A stretch of DNA of 64,000 nucleotides from Halovenus rubra (GCF_026586665.1 NZ_JAODIY010000008.1:62001-126000), one strand, 5' to 3'. Shown: positions 8,982-19,089, counted from the first letter of the stretch. Numbers and translations: made by a program. Notes: generated from the sequence alone by a model not told the origin.

Positions 8982-10157
8982 ATGCGCGATGTGTATCTCA
9001 TCGGGGCCGGACAGACTGCCTTTGGCGCGTTCCCCCAGCGCAGCTACAGGGACTTATTCGCCAAAGCCTACCAGCACGCCCGCAAGCGTGTCGACGGCGA
9101 TATCGAGACCAAAGATATTGACGAAGCAGTCGTCGGCTCGCTCGGCGTCGGCGGCCGGCAGCTTGGTCTCTCAGGCCCAGCCGTGACCGAACACGTCGGC
9201 CTGCAGAATATCCCTTGTACGCGGGTCGAAAACGCCTGTGCCGCCGGCGGGTTCGCTGTCCGGCAGGCCGTCCAAGCGATTCGAAGTGGGATGGCTGATG
9301 TGGTCCTAGCCGGTGGCTTCGAGGTAATGTCAGACCTATCAAGCGAAATGACAAAATACTGGCTGGGAGTGAGCGGTGAGACCGAATGGGAGCGGTTGAC
9401 CGGGACGACGTTTTCGGGCGTCTATGCTCAGATGGCAAGTGCGTACCTTGACACCTACGACGCAACCGTCGAAGACCTCTCACGGGTAGCCGTCAAAAAC
9501 CACAAAAACGGCGCGAAGAATCCGAAAGCACACCTCGATTTCGAATGCTCACTGGAGGACGCCGTCGGTGCACCCGAAGTTGCCAATCCGCTCAACCTCT
9601 ATCACTGCTGTCCGACCTCCGATGGCGCGGCGGTCGCGTTGCTGGCGAGTGAAGATGTGGTTGGGGAGTACACCGATGACCGGCTTCGTGTTGCTGGCGT
9701 CGGCGCAGCCAGCGACCACGTTGGCCTCGCCGAGCGTGACAGCTACGTGGGGCTTGCTGCAACCGAGACAGCCGCCCAGACGGCTTACGAACGATCAGGT
9801 GTCGGTCCAGACGACCTCGATTTCGCAGAGATACACGACTGCTTCGCTATCGCAGAGTTGCTCGCCTACGAGGATCTAGACTTCTGTGAGCGCGGTGAAG
9901 CCGCCAAGTTGCTCCGTGAGGGCATCACCGAACCGGATGGCGACCTGCCAGTAAACACCTCAGGGGGACTTAAATCAAAAGGACATCCAATTGGTGCGAC
10001 CGGAACCGGACAGATGGTCGAAGTGTTCGACCAGTTCACCGGGCAGGCAGGTGACCGACAACTCGATTCGCCCCGCTATGGGCTCACACATAATGTGGGC
10101 GGGAGCGGCGGCGCGACAGTTGTTCATGTGTTCGAGAACGAGGGGGTGAAACGATGA
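8982..10157 (+). CDS. Thiolase (acetyl-CoA acetyltransferase-like)
   Basis: Thiolase of 391 residues in the SCP2/archaeal subgroup, catalysing reversible acyl-CoA condensation with acetyl-CoA. The nucleophilic cysteine is Cys86 in VENACAAGGFAV. The other catalytic regions are HDCFAIAE near residue 287 and SKGHPIGATG near 330, where the usual late Cys region becomes NVGGSGG. It overlaps the next gene by four bases (ATGA), implying translational coupling and a shared complex. In archaea a thiolase, HMG-CoA synthase and DUF35 protein form one complex for mevalonate synthesis; this pair looks like a variant of that set. Confidence 0.9.
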   Translation: MRDVYLIGAGQTAFGAFPQRSYRDLFAKAYQHARKRVDGDIETKDIDEAVVGSLGVGGRQLGLSGPAVTEHVGLQNIPCTRVENACAAGGFAVRQAVQAIRSGMADVVLAGGFEVMSDLSSEMTKYWLGVSGETEWERLTGTTFSGVYAQMASAYLDTYDATVEDLSRVAVKNHKNGAKNPKAHLDFECSLEDAVGAPEVANPLNLYHCCPTSDGAAVALLASEDVVGEYTDDRLRVAGVGAASDHVGLAERDSYVGLAATETAAQTAYERSGVGPDDLDFAEIHDCFAIAELLAYEDLDFCERGEAAKLLREGITEPDGDLPVNTSGGLKSKGHPIGATGTGQMVEVFDQFTGQAGDRQLDSPRYGLTHNVGGSGGATVVHVFENEGVKR

Positions 10158-11605
10158 GTGTAACAGAAGACACTCGACTCGCAGCTATCGAGGCTGTCGG
10201 TACCTACATCCCGCGCTACCGACTTTCGGCCGATGTCGTCACGGAGGCGTGGGGGCAGTTCCACGGTGCTGGTATCTCCGAGACGGCCGTTCCCGCCGCC
10301 GATGAGGATACGCTCACAATGGGGTACGAAGCTGCAACACGAGTGCTCGACGCGAGCGATATCGACCCTACAACAATCGACGGTCTGTTCGTTGGAACGA
10401 CAACACCGCCAACCGAGGAGGAAGCGATGGGGCCACGTCTTGCCAGCATGCTGGGTCTTGGTGAGGAAACGAAAACACGACAGTTCACTGGCAGCACACG
10501 TGCCGGCGTAGAGGCACTGCTTGCTGGTTCTCAGCGAGCAAAGCGCCGGACACTGGTTATCGCGACTGACGCTCCCCGCGGTGCGCCAGACGACGAACAG
10601 GAGCATGCAGGTGGCGCTGGCGCAGCCGCCGCAGTTCTCGGACCTTCAGGTGCCGGTCAGTTGCCAGAGCACGCGGAGTATGTTGAAGTTTATCCCGGAA
10701 CGCGGTTTCGCTCGGCTGGCTCGACGGAGACAACTGGACTTGGCATCACCGAGTACGACAGAAGTGCGTTCATCGAAACGGTCACCAAAGCCACGGCAGC
10801 GCTTGACAGCGACCCGACAGATGCCGACGCCGTTGCCCTGCAGTCACCGAACGGAAAGCTCCCATACCGTACAGCAGGTGAACTTGGGGTCGAAACTGAG
10901 ACAATCCAGCAGGGAACGGTCGTCCATGCTATCGGCGACACCGGTACAGCAGGTCCACTACTCGGTCTGGCCAGTGCCCTCACAGCAGGAGCCAATCGCG
11001 TGCTGTTACTCGGGTACGGCTCCGGCGGCAACGCAACTGCGCTGACAGTTGTTGACGAAGGAATCGAGGTTGCCTCGACACCGATCGATGAGATGGAAAC
11101 GGTCGGCCTCTCGTACGGAGAGTACCTTCGACTGCGCGGCGAGATTACGGCCGGCGAACCAGCAGGTGGCGGCGCGTATGTGAGCGTGCCGAGCTGGAAG
11201 CGGACGATTCCACAGCGACACCGGCTTGTAGCCGGTCGCTGTCCCGACTGTGGTGTGCTCTCTTTTCCGCCGACCGGGGCTTGTCCCGGCTGTGGCGCAC
11301 TCGTCGACTACGAGCCGGCTGAACTGCCTGGGACCGGTACGGTCGAAGCCGTAACCGCAATTGGACAGGGTGGCGCACCACCGGAGTTCGTTGAACAGCA
11401 GGCCAAAAGTGGGCCATATGTCAGCGCCGTTGTCGCACTCGACGGTACTGAAGGGTCCGAAACAGTCTCTATTCCAGCGCAGGTTGTTAGTGTCGACCCA
11501 GAGGAGGTGGCTATTGGCGACCGCGTCACTGCAACAGTCCGGCGTCTCTACACGCAAGAAGACGTTACCCGATATGGGTTCAAAATGCAGCCGACAGATC
11601 GATGA
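10154..11605 (+). CDS. HMG-CoA-synthase-like protein fused to a DUF35 zinc-ribbon/OB domain
   Basis: A 483-residue fusion. Residues 1-330 resemble HMG-CoA synthase/KAS III. Residues 345-475 are a DUF35 module with a zinc ribbon (CPDCG and CPGCG near 358-378) and an OB-fold. The catalytic Cys of archaeal HMG-CoA synthase (xCxAG) is replaced in FTGSTRAGVEA (residues 111-121), and the catalytic His of the HQPNG motif is replaced in LQSPNGKLP. So it probably does not condense acyl-CoA itself. Coupled to the upstream thiolase, it may act as scaffold or acyl-CoA-binding partner (inference). Not the standard mevalonate-pathway synthase. Confidence 0.82.
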   Translation: MSVTEDTRLAAIEAVGTYIPRYRLSADVVTEAWGQFHGAGISETAVPAADEDTLTMGYEAATRVLDASDIDPTTIDGLFVGTTTPPTEEEAMGPRLASMLGLGEETKTRQFTGSTRAGVEALLAGSQRAKRRTLVIATDAPRGAPDDEQEHAGGAGAAAAVLGPSGAGQLPEHAEYVEVYPGTRFRSAGSTETTGLGITEYDRSAFIETVTKATAALDSDPTDADAVALQSPNGKLPYRTAGELGVETETIQQGTVVHAIGDTGTAGPLLGLASALTAGANRVLLLGYGSGGNATALTVVDEGIEVASTPIDEMETVGLSYGEYLRLRGEITAGEPAGGGAYVSVPSWKRTIPQRHRLVAGRCPDCGVLSFPPTGACPGCGALVDYEPAELPGTGTVEAVTAIGQGGAPPEFVEQQAKSGPYVSAVVALDGTEGSETVSIPAQVVSVDPEEVAIGDRVTATVRRLYTQEDVTRYGFKMQPTDR

Positions 11606-11617
11606 GGCAAACGGAAG

Positions 11618-13591
11618 TTACGTCTGCCATGGGTTGGCATGCTCGACGCCAGTGATTTCGAACCGAGCACCACCATCAGCTCCCGCGGTTATTTTGAGGT
11701 CCCAGTCGTGAGCATCAACGATGGTTTCGACGATGTAGAGGCCAAATCCAGTTCCCTCCGTCGAAGTTGAGTAGCCGGCGTCGAGTACGTCGTTGCGTTC
11801 GTCGGGTGGAATTCCCTGCCCGTCGTCTTCGAGGTAGAATCCGTCGGGGAGGTTGCCAACAGTAACCGTCACTGCAGAATCAGCCTGGTCAGTACAGTCT
11901 GTTCCAGTGTGTGAATCGGATGACTCCGCAGTCGGTTGTTGTGACTCGGCGGGCCCAACGCCGTGTTCGACGGCGTTGCGGATAAGATTTTCAAACAGTC
12001 GCTGGAGTCGTTGCCTGTCTGCATAGATTTCGCGTTCAGTATCGGCAACGAGTGTCAGTGTACCTGTTTCTCCAGTCTCTTGGCACTGTTCAAGTACCGA
12101 GGGCAACGAGACGGCAGTAATATCGAGTGCAGTATCACCCTGCCGGGCGAGTGTCAACAGGTCAGTGATGATAGCTTCTATCCTGTTGTGAGAGCGTTCG
12201 ATACGCTCAAAGTGCTCACTGTCGTACTCCGCTTGAACAAGTTCGAGGTGTGTAGTTGCAGCATTCAACGGGTTCCGGAGGTCATGGGAGACAATACTGG
12301 CAAACTCTTCGAGACGCTGGTTTTGCTGTTCCAGTTCCTCGCGGTACTCTCGTTGCCCGATTTCGTAACTGACCCAGCGCGACGCAAGTTCGACAAACGT
12401 CCGCTCGCCGTCGGTAAAATCCCGATTCCGGGGCTGGTCCGATGCAAAACAGAGTGTCCCGTAGAGTTCGTCGTTGGTTATGACTTTCCCACCGATATAA
12501 CAACCGAGTTCGAACACCTCGTAGGCCGGGTCATCCTCCCACCCCTCGTTGGGAGTATCTGACACCGCAAGCAGTTCATCCACCTCGATGGTTCGCCTGC
12601 AGTAGGACTCTTCTAGCGGGCATTTCTCGCCGGGTTGGAGCAACTCGTGGTCGCCCCGCGAGGAGATAATCGTCTGTTCGTCCTCGGTAATCTGAGTAAG
12701 AAACCCGAACGGGAGGTCAAGACGTCGGGAACCAAGCTCGAGAATCCGATTGAGTCGGCGTTCAAAGGAGAGGTCGTTGTCCGACCCAAGGACATAGAGG
12801 TCATGAAGCACCTCGATGGTCTCCTCCAGTTCCGTGGTTGCTCGTCGTTTATTTGTGATATCGTTGAAAAAGACCGAGAGACCACTCTCAGAAGGATATG
12901 CTGTGACTTCGAACCAGTTATCGAGGTGTTCGTAGTACTCTTCGAAGGAAACAGTCTCACCGGATGAGAGTGCCTGTTTGTATTTTTCGTGAAACGTCGT
13001 TCCGGTGATATCTGGAATTTCCTCTACGAGAGGGCGGCCCTGTAGTTCTTCAACTGTGAGTGTTTCACCAATTGCCTCACAGATGATTTCAAGGCCTCGA
13101 TCGTTGAGATACGTGAACCGTTGGTCCCGGTCAAGCGCAAAAAACGCATCGTTAACCCTATCGAGAAGATCAGTTTGTGTCTGTGCTTTCTTGAAAATCT
13201 GGTCGCTAAGGTTGGTCAGCTCGATACCGACGTACTGGTTGTTGTCTGACGGTAGCGGCGACAGAGTGACAGCAGTTGGTCTGTGGTTCCCGCTGCTGTC
13301 TTCGATAATCCACTCGGTTTTCTGTGGGTTGCCAGTCGCCGCCTCCTGAACAGAGGTTCTGGCATCGGTTTGTGTGCCCGGCGAGAGACGCGATGCCAAC
13401 TCGGTAATCGAGCAGCCAGTGAGACCGACAGGCGAAAGCTCAAACAGTTCGCAGGCTGCATCGTTACAGTCTAATATTGCATCTGCTTTCGCATCGTAGA
13501 CCACAACCGCAGTCTCCAATGAACGGTAGACTTGGCGGGCAAGTGTCGCCTCTATTTGCTGTCCCTTGTCACCGCTCTGTTCTTCACCCAT
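11618..13591 (-). CDS. Multi-sensor histidine kinase (PAS-PAS-GAF-HisKA-HATPase)
   Basis: Cytoplasmic sensor kinase of 657 residues without membrane segments. The order is an N-terminal PAS (AVVVYDAKADAILDCNDAACELF, about 30-55), a second PAS (about 140-250), a GAF domain (about 265-415), HisKA with the phospho-acceptor in VSHDLRNPLN (about 440), and a HATPase with the N-box NLIRNAVEHG and G-box GTGFGLYIVE. The last 20 residues resemble the other kinase at 34.9 kb (both end GARFEITGVE). No response regulator is adjacent, as is common for haloarchaeal bat-like kinases. The signal is unknown. Confidence 0.93.
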   Translation of the reverse strand: MGEEQSGDKGQQIEATLARQVYRSLETAVVVYDAKADAILDCNDAACELFELSPVGLTGCSITELASRLSPGTQTDARTSVQEAATGNPQKTEWIIEDSSGNHRPTAVTLSPLPSDNNQYVGIELTNLSDQIFKKAQTQTDLLDRVNDAFFALDRDQRFTYLNDRGLEIICEAIGETLTVEELQGRPLVEEIPDITGTTFHEKYKQALSSGETVSFEEYYEHLDNWFEVTAYPSESGLSVFFNDITNKRRATTELEETIEVLHDLYVLGSDNDLSFERRLNRILELGSRRLDLPFGFLTQITEDEQTIISSRGDHELLQPGEKCPLEESYCRRTIEVDELLAVSDTPNEGWEDDPAYEVFELGCYIGGKVITNDELYGTLCFASDQPRNRDFTDGERTFVELASRWVSYEIGQREYREELEQQNQRLEEFASIVSHDLRNPLNAATTHLELVQAEYDSEHFERIERSHNRIEAIITDLLTLARQGDTALDITAVSLPSVLEQCQETGETGTLTLVADTEREIYADRQRLQRLFENLIRNAVEHGVGPAESQQPTAESSDSHTGTDCTDQADSAVTVTVGNLPDGFYLEDDGQGIPPDERNDVLDAGYSTSTEGTGFGLYIVETIVDAHDWDLKITAGADGGARFEITGVEHANPWQT

Positions 13592-13934
13592 GGTATATTA
13601 TAGCAAATCTGCACTGAAAAGCCTATTTCTCGTCGAGACAGAATGGGTTGACCCGAGACTGTCTCTCACTGAGAGAGATCGGTAGTGAGAAACAGAGAGT
13701 GTCGGTATGGTCTATGACGGCCATACTCAGGTTTGGAATGAAACTGTCATTGGCGACCTGTTCGGGACCCGTCACTCCAAGTGTAGGTCTTACAACTGCA
13801 CAGGAAACGTTTGCTCTACGATTTTGCCTCTGGGAAGTCTCGGCGTCGGCGTGGCGAATCTTGACGTGAAACTCAGCCGAGATGGGCGACAAGCGCTACG
13901 GGCTGATTACGGTCCCGGTCGACGCGTTCCGCAC
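13592..13934. other. Intergenic stretch without recognised content
   Basis: The 343 bases between the kinase start and the thiolase stop show no convincing gene. The short open frames on both strands lack conserved-looking sequence. A few short GAGAGA/TCTCTC inverted repeats occur near 13662-13685. The stretch should hold the kinase promoter. Confidence 0.5.
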
Positions 13935-15065
13935 TCAGGGGCGTTCGAAGACCACCGCAACTCCCTGTCCGAAGCCGACACACATCGTCGCCAGCCCGTA
14001 CCGCTCCTCGCGTCGGCAAAGTTCGTGTAGCAGTGTCGTCGTGATTCGTGCGCCAGAACAACCAAGCGGGTGGCCAAACGCGATTGCGCCGCCGTTGACG
14101 TTCAGTCGGTCGTCGGGAATCCCGAGTTCGTGCTGGCAGTAGAGGCTCTGGGATGCGAAGGCCTCGTTTAGTTCCACGAGGTCGAGGTCATCGACCGAGA
14201 GGTTAGTTCCTTCGAGGGCTTTTTGTGTAGCCGGGACTGGACCAGTCCCCATAACGCGCGGGTCGACACCAGCGACGCCGCGGGAACAAATCCGGGCGAG
14301 CACGTCAAGATCATGCTCACGGGCATAGGTCTCGCTGGTGACGAGCAGTCCGGCAGCACCATCAGTCAGCGGCGAGGCGTTGCCCGGCGTGACCGTCCCC
14401 TGCTCGTCGTCGGCAAACACCGTCGGCAGGTCTGCAAGCGCGTCCATCGACGTCGACTCACGGGGTCCTTCATCAGTCTCGATTATCCCGTTGTCAGTCT
14501 CGACAGGAACGATTTCGTCGTCAAGCCGGCCGGAGTCGCGTGCCTCAACAGCTCGCTTGTGTGATTGGAGCGCGAATTTGTCCTGCTCTTTCCGGACGAT
14601 ATTGTGCTCCCGTGCAACCCGCTCAGCAGTTGCTCCCATCGGCAACTCGTCGGCGTCGTAGCGCTCTTCGATACTCGGGTGGAGCCAGTCTGAGAATGGA
14701 ATCCGGCTCATGTGCTCGACGCCAGCCACAGGGTAGACCTCTCCGTCCCCTGTCTCGATAGCGCGGGCGGTGTCGACGAGCGTCGTCAGCGACGAGCCAC
14801 AGAGTCGGGTCAGCGTCGCCCCTGGGACCGATTCGGGGAACCCGCCTGCAAGCAACGACTGCCGGGCAAGGTTACGCCCCTGTTCGTTTTCTTGGTTGGC
14901 ACAGCCAAGGCGAAAGTCGTCCCACTCCTTGGCGGGAACGCCGGTGCGGTCTTCGAGCGCCGAGAGAACCGTCCCAACGAGATCTTCAGGATATGTTTCC
15001 GCAAGCCCGCCGTCTTTCCGTGTCTGTGGCGTCCGGACTGCGTCGACGATGACTGCATTGTTCAT
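13935..15065 (-). CDS. Thiolase family protein (acetyl-CoA C-acyltransferase)
   Basis: Classical thiolase of 376 residues, either degrading 3-ketoacyl-CoA or forming acetoacetyl-CoA. The nucleophilic Cys is in [12 protein letters not shown] (about residue 85). The C-terminal catalytic motifs are [19 protein letters not shown] and [13 protein letters not shown]. It differs clearly from the thiolase at 9 kb, which lacks the CxG C-terminal motif. The ATG at [13 protein letters not shown] is the family start; the open frame runs further up without homology. It lies after the two MATE genes on the same strand, but 165 bases separate it from them and a TATA-like run precedes it. Confidence 0.93.
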   Translation of the reverse strand: MNNAVIVDAVRTPQTRKDGGLAETYPEDLVGTVLSALEDRTGVPAKEWDDFRLGCANQENEQGRNLARQSLLAGGFPESVPGATLTRLCGSSLTTLVDTARAIETGDGEVYPVAGVEHMSRIPFSDWLHPSIEERYDADELPMGATAERVAREHNIVRKEQDKFALQSHKRAVEARDSGRLDDEIVPVETDNGIIETDEGPRESTSMDALADLPTVFADDEQGTVTPGNASPLTDGAAGLLVTSETYAREHDLDVLARICSRGVAGVDPRVMGTGPVPATQKALEGTNLSVDDLDLVELNEAFASQSLYCQHELGIPDDRLNVNGGAIAFGHPLGCSGARITTTLLHELCRREERYGLATMCVGFGQGVAVVFERP

Positions 15066-15160
15066 CAGCCGTAATTGATGAGTTGCCACTGAGTAAATTT
15101 CGATTCGCAGGTCCCAGGCAGCCGCCACGGTACCGTGTGTCCAGACACCGTCTTCTGTAC

Positions 15161-15187
15161 TGTTTTTGTTAAAACACAATATATACA
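15161..15187 (-). promoter_or_regulatory. Putative thiolase promoter with inverted repeat
   Basis: On the minus strand an AT-rich TGTATATATTGTG stretch (about 15175-15187) can serve as TATA box, roughly 115 bases before the thiolase ATG. Directly beside it is TGTTTT-TGTT-AAAACA (15161-15176), a perfect 6-bp inverted repeat that could be a regulator site. This implies a long 5' leader rather than a leaderless transcript. Confidence 0.35.
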
Positions 15188-15230
15188 CAGAAGAAGGCGG
15201 CTCTTGTCGTCGTCTATCGAGAGGTAGCCA

Positions 15231-16628
15231 TTAGCCGTCAGTTGAGACGCTCCCTCTCTTTTCCATCATATCGGTTGCTCGTGTCGCCCAATCACCGTAC
15301 TGGAATCCCACGATAACGACACACAGCGCCGAGAGATAATAGAGGAAGATACCAACATAAATGCCAAAGACGCCCCAGCCGAGGACAACGCTTGTAAGAT
15401 ACGAGAAGCCGAGATAGAACACCAGAAGGCCGATTGTCCGGGCGATAAAGGGCGTCGTGGTGTCGCTACCGCCCTGAAGTGCGCCCGAAAGAGTAACGTA
15501 CATGACTGTCGCTGGTGCGGTGACACCGTATGTGAACGCAAAGCCAGCAGCAACAGGAAGTGTATCGGGGTCGTCAGTGAACAATCCGGCGAGCGGTTCG
15601 GCGAACACCGCCAACAAAACCCCAATTGAACCAACAGTGACGAGACCAAGAGCAGCAGTCGCCCACCCATCGTAGCGGGCTTGCTCGGGGTCACCGTCAC
15701 CGAGGCCTTGTCCGACGACGATGCTGGCACCTGTATTGAGTCCGCGGCCCAGTGGACTTGTTACCTGTTGGTAGACACGCCGGCCAATCTGGTAGGCACC
15801 GTTGACATCGGCACCAAACGAGAACAACAACGCATTGAACGGGAACTCGATGATGGTCGCGACCATCCCCTCGACTACTTTTGGAGCCGAAACAACGAGC
15901 AATTGCTTAGCGACAACAAGCTGACGCGGGTATACAAAGTTTGCTTCGGCCCAGTCCGTCGCGATTGCGAACACGAACGCGGTCGCTGTGAACACGTTTC
16001 CAAGAGCCGTCGCGACGCCAACACCGACGATTTCGAGACGTGGAGCACCCAGTAATCCAAGTCCCAGAATCAGCGAGAAGACGATATTGAACCCATTCGA
16101 GAGTAGATTGACGTACATCGGGGTCCGCGTGTCGCCCGTTCCTTGGAGCGCGCGCGCACCGATGAGAGCAACGTGTCTGGCAGGCGCAGTGGCAAAAATC
16201 AACGCGAGATAGGTGCCACCAAGCTGTGCAACATCCGCCACTTCACTTTTATCAGCCCAGATACCCAGAACTGCAATCGCCTGTTCGCCAAACAACAACC
16301 CAAACAGAACAAACGGAATGCCGGTAAGGAAACCAAGCAACAGCGCCTGTGTGATTGCCTCGTCCCGGTTAGCTGTCGCGTCGCTCCCGGTATCCTGACT
16401 CGAAAGTGCAATCGCCCCGGCTCCAAGCCCTAAGCCGATACGTAGGGGAAGTCGAGCATAGAGGTCTGCAAGCCCAATCGCAGCGACTGCAAGCGGCGAA
16501 AACTGTGCCGTAATAAAAATATCAGTCGTCCGCATCAGCGTCCGGGACACTTGTTCGACCATTACTGGCCAAGAGAGAGATGCGACCCGCTTCCAGAGCG
16601 CAAACAGACGATTTCGGTCAACGCTCAC
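15231..16628 (-). CDS. MATE family efflux transporter
   Basis: Integral membrane protein of 465 residues with about 12 hydrophobic segments. It has the MATE pattern SLSWPVMVEQVSRTLMRTTDIFI at the N-terminus, repeated halfway as SAPKVVEGMVATIIEFPFNALLF. MATE proteins export cationic drugs or metabolites with a Na+ or H+ gradient. The start is a GTG. It follows the other MATE gene by 45 bases, suggesting one transcript and possibly a cooperating pair. The substrate is unknown. Confidence 0.92.
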   Translation of the reverse strand: MSVDRNRLFALWKRVASLSWPVMVEQVSRTLMRTTDIFITAQFSPLAVAAIGLADLYARLPLRIGLGLGAGAIALSSQDTGSDATANRDEAITQALLLGFLTGIPFVLFGLLFGEQAIAVLGIWADKSEVADVAQLGGTYLALIFATAPARHVALIGARALQGTGDTRTPMYVNLLSNGFNIVFSLILGLGLLGAPRLEIVGVGVATALGNVFTATAFVFAIATDWAEANFVYPRQLVVAKQLLVVSAPKVVEGMVATIIEFPFNALLFSFGADVNGAYQIGRRVYQQVTSPLGRGLNTGASIVVGQGLGDGDPEQARYDGWATAALGLVTVGSIGVLLAVFAEPLAGLFTDDPDTLPVAAGFAFTYGVTAPATVMYVTLSGALQGGSDTTTPFIARTIGLLVFYLGFSYLTSVVLGWGVFGIYVGIFLYYLSALCVVIVGFQYGDWATRATDMMEKRGSVSTDG

Positions 16629-16673
16629 GGGCGTCCACCACCGCGGGCAAGTGGTTCCATGCCCAGAACAGTC

Positions 16674-18338
16674 TCAGTCATCATCTTTGTGTGGTGGCGG
16701 AGTACTCGCCTCATCGGCTGGGACGGACCCATCGTCTGGCGGGCGGTCAGCCTCACTGTCGCTAGCATCTGGACGGTATGCCTCGCTTATCTCCATCCAC
16801 TTGTTTGTCCGGAACCGCCAGTAGTTGATTGCTGCCGGAACTGCTGTTTCTGAGACAAATGCAAGATAGAGTCCCCAAAGACCGAGCGTTGGAAGGACGA
16901 CTTCCGGTGTCGTAACGTCGACAACTGGGAACGTTATCGACGGAATATCACCGCCGGCACCGAGATACGCCAGCGGGATTGAGCCACCGTACTGTCCAAT
17001 AAACTGGCTAACAAACGGAACGCGAGTGTCGCCACTGGCATCAAGCGGTCCGGCCGAAGCCCCCGAGACCCCCTGAAAGAGAATCGCGAAACAGGCGGCA
17101 TAAACGAGGTCTCGCGCAATTGGAATCTCTGGGTTAGTTGGGGCATCCGCGAAGAACGTAACGAGTTGCTCTGCAGAGACTGCAACAAGAATCGCCGATA
17201 CGAGATACGTTGCAACAGCAAAGCGGATGATGTCGTGGCCGTAGGACTCGGCCTCGCGCTCGTTGTCCTGACCGAGAGCCTGACCGACGAGGCTGGAAGA
17301 CGCCAGCCCGAACCCCCAGCCGGGAGAGTTCATCACGCCCCAGATACGGCGGGCGATAACCCAGCCAGCAACCGTATTCTTGCCGAAGATATCGAGGATT
17401 GCGAGCATTGGGAACTGGAAGGTGGTCCAGACGAGGTTGCGGAGCATCACCGGTGTCCCGATTTCGACGATATCCCGAATCATTGCGGGGTTTGTGTAGT
17501 TGCCAAAGGCGGCGAGTTCAACTGGGAACTCACCCACGCCAGGGAATCGCCCCCAGACGAGGCCGAGCGCGAACGCCGTGGTGGCAGCGACATTCGATAA
17601 GACAGTTCCCATTGCTGCGCCAGCGACGCCCCACCCAAAGCCAAAGATGAACAATGCGTTGAGGGCGATGTTGGCGACCGCGCCACCTGCACGAACCTGC
17701 ATCGCAGTGTAGGCATCGTCACAACCAACGAGTGCACGACTCCCAACGAGGTTGAGTGCCGCAAAGGGGATACCGAGGCCGACAACCTTGAGATACGTTG
17801 CTCCTTGGTCGAGTGCTTCCTCGTTGCTGGTCAGCACCGATATCAGCTGTTCGGGGAACAGCCAGAAGGTAACAGAGAGTGGCACAGTAGTAACGACTGC
17901 AAGAAACACACTTGCCCGGATTGCCTCGCCGAGTTCGCCGTAGGCATCGGCACCAAACCGCTGTGAGACAAGCGCGATTGTTCCCCCAGCAACACCACCG
18001 CCAAGCGAGAATGCTAGCCCCCAAAACGGGCTGGCAAACCCGACACCGTTGACCGCCGAGGTGCCGACAGCGACGCCGACCATTGCCACATCGACGGCGT
18101 TTTTCGACATGCGGGCAATACCTGTGGCGACGCGTGGCCAGGCAAGTTCGGTCGTCTTTTTGGCTCGCTGACGGTCGATAAGTCCGATTCGTGCAAGCCC
18201 CAACCCAATCCAGAGAATCCCGAGACGAACAGGGTTGGGAAAGCGGTCAAGAAGCCAGCGGCTCACGCGTTGGATCGGTTCCACGATGTGGGCGACGACC
18301 CAGACCAGTAGCGACGAAATTGGCGGTGGTACGTTCAT
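16674..18338 (-). CDS. MATE family efflux transporter (longer paralogue)
   Basis: Second MATE-type exporter, 554 residues. An N-terminal extension of about 80 residues holds one extra hydrophobic segment (ISSLLVWVVAHIVEPIQ), and a hydrophilic, acidic C-terminal tail of about 50 residues follows the last helix. The core NAVDVAMVGVAVGTSAVNGVGF and its repeat TPVMLRNLVWTTFQFPMLAILDIFG mark the two pseudo-symmetric halves. It sits 100 bases after the TetR gene and before the first MATE gene, so it is likely under TetR control. The substrate is unknown. Confidence 0.92.
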   Translation of the reverse strand: MNVPPPISSLLVWVVAHIVEPIQRVSRWLLDRFPNPVRLGILWIGLGLARIGLIDRQRAKKTTELAWPRVATGIARMSKNAVDVAMVGVAVGTSAVNGVGFASPFWGLAFSLGGGVAGGTIALVSQRFGADAYGELGEAIRASVFLAVVTTVPLSVTFWLFPEQLISVLTSNEEALDQGATYLKVVGLGIPFAALNLVGSRALVGCDDAYTAMQVRAGGAVANIALNALFIFGFGWGVAGAAMGTVLSNVAATTAFALGLVWGRFPGVGEFPVELAAFGNYTNPAMIRDIVEIGTPVMLRNLVWTTFQFPMLAILDIFGKNTVAGWVIARRIWGVMNSPGWGFGLASSSLVGQALGQDNEREAESYGHDIIRFAVATYLVSAILVAVSAEQLVTFFADAPTNPEIPIARDLVYAACFAILFQGVSGASAGPLDASGDTRVPFVSQFIGQYGGSIPLAYLGAGGDIPSITFPVVDVTTPEVVLPTLGLWGLYLAFVSETAVPAAINYWRFRTNKWMEISEAYRPDASDSEADRPPDDGSVPADEASTPPPHKDDD

Positions 18339-18438
18339 GGATAGTTTCGACTCGTTACCGACGGCAACATCATATGAACCGGAGGAAACCGCCTCAGTGG
18401 GCTACCATACAACTGTTGCTGTCAGGGTTTTCGGAGTG

Positions 18439-19089
18439 TTAGTCGTGGACTGATTCGACTGCCTCGTCGAGTGTCGGGCGCTCGACGCCAGATTTCAACA
18501 GCGGATCAACGAGTTGTTCAATCGCCTGCTGGGCTACCGTTTGGGTGTAAGCCTCCCCATCGAGGGCACGGTCGTTGAGAGTTATCTGTCGCGTTCGTGC
18601 GCCGTCGAGCATGGCGACAAACAGCGCTGCGGTCTCCTCGACATCAACGGGTTCGAAGGCCTTCTCCTCGATGCCGTCTTCGAGGATATCGATGAGTGCC
18701 GCACGAAGCAGGTCGTCACTGCGTTGCAGTGATTCCCGAATTCGTTCATTGAACGGTCCTTGGGGACGCATCTCCAACAGTGCAAGATGGAACGAAACGC
18801 GCTCGGTGTCGTCGGGCGTAAACACGAACCGGGCAATAAACTCGACGAGTCGGTCGGCGGGTGGCAGGTCCGATGCGTCGATTTTCTCCTCAAAGTTGCC
18901 GAGCATCCGTTCGAGGAATCCTACCATCAGGTCCTCTTTGGTGTCGTAATGGTAGTGCAACAGAGATTTACTTTTCTCACACTCATCGGCAATATCCTGC
19001 ATCGTCAGCGCGGCGTACCCGTGGTCACAGAGGGCTCTGTATACCCCGTCGAGTATTTCATCGGTGACTTCAGGGTCCTCCTCGCTCAT
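18439..19089 (-). CDS. TetR/AcrR family transcriptional regulator
   Basis: A 216-residue repressor. The N-terminal HTH (DEILDGVYRALCDHGYAALTMQDIADECEKSKSLLHYHYDTKEDLM) is classic TetR; the remaining 160 residues form the ligand-binding all-helical domain. A perfect 20-bp palindrome directly abuts the start codon and is the obvious autoregulatory operator. Position between an MFS exporter upstream and two MATE exporters downstream suggests control of multidrug export in response to an unknown ligand. Confidence 0.94.
   Translation of the reverse strand: MSEEDPEVTDEILDGVYRALCDHGYAALTMQDIADECEKSKSLLHYHYDTKEDLMVGFLERMLGNFEEKIDASDLPPADRLVEFIARFVFTPDDTERVSFHLALLEMRPQGPFNERIRESLQRSDDLLRAALIDILEDGIEEKAFEPVDVEETAALFVAMLDGARTRQITLNDRALDGEAYTQTVAQQAIEQLVDPLLKSGVERPTLDEAVESVHD

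Noticed and set aside
13623-14030. Overlapping open frames of 70-110 codons after the kinase gene
   Set aside because: Basic, low-quality sequences without family resemblance, running into the thiolase on the opposite strand; better explained as non-coding.
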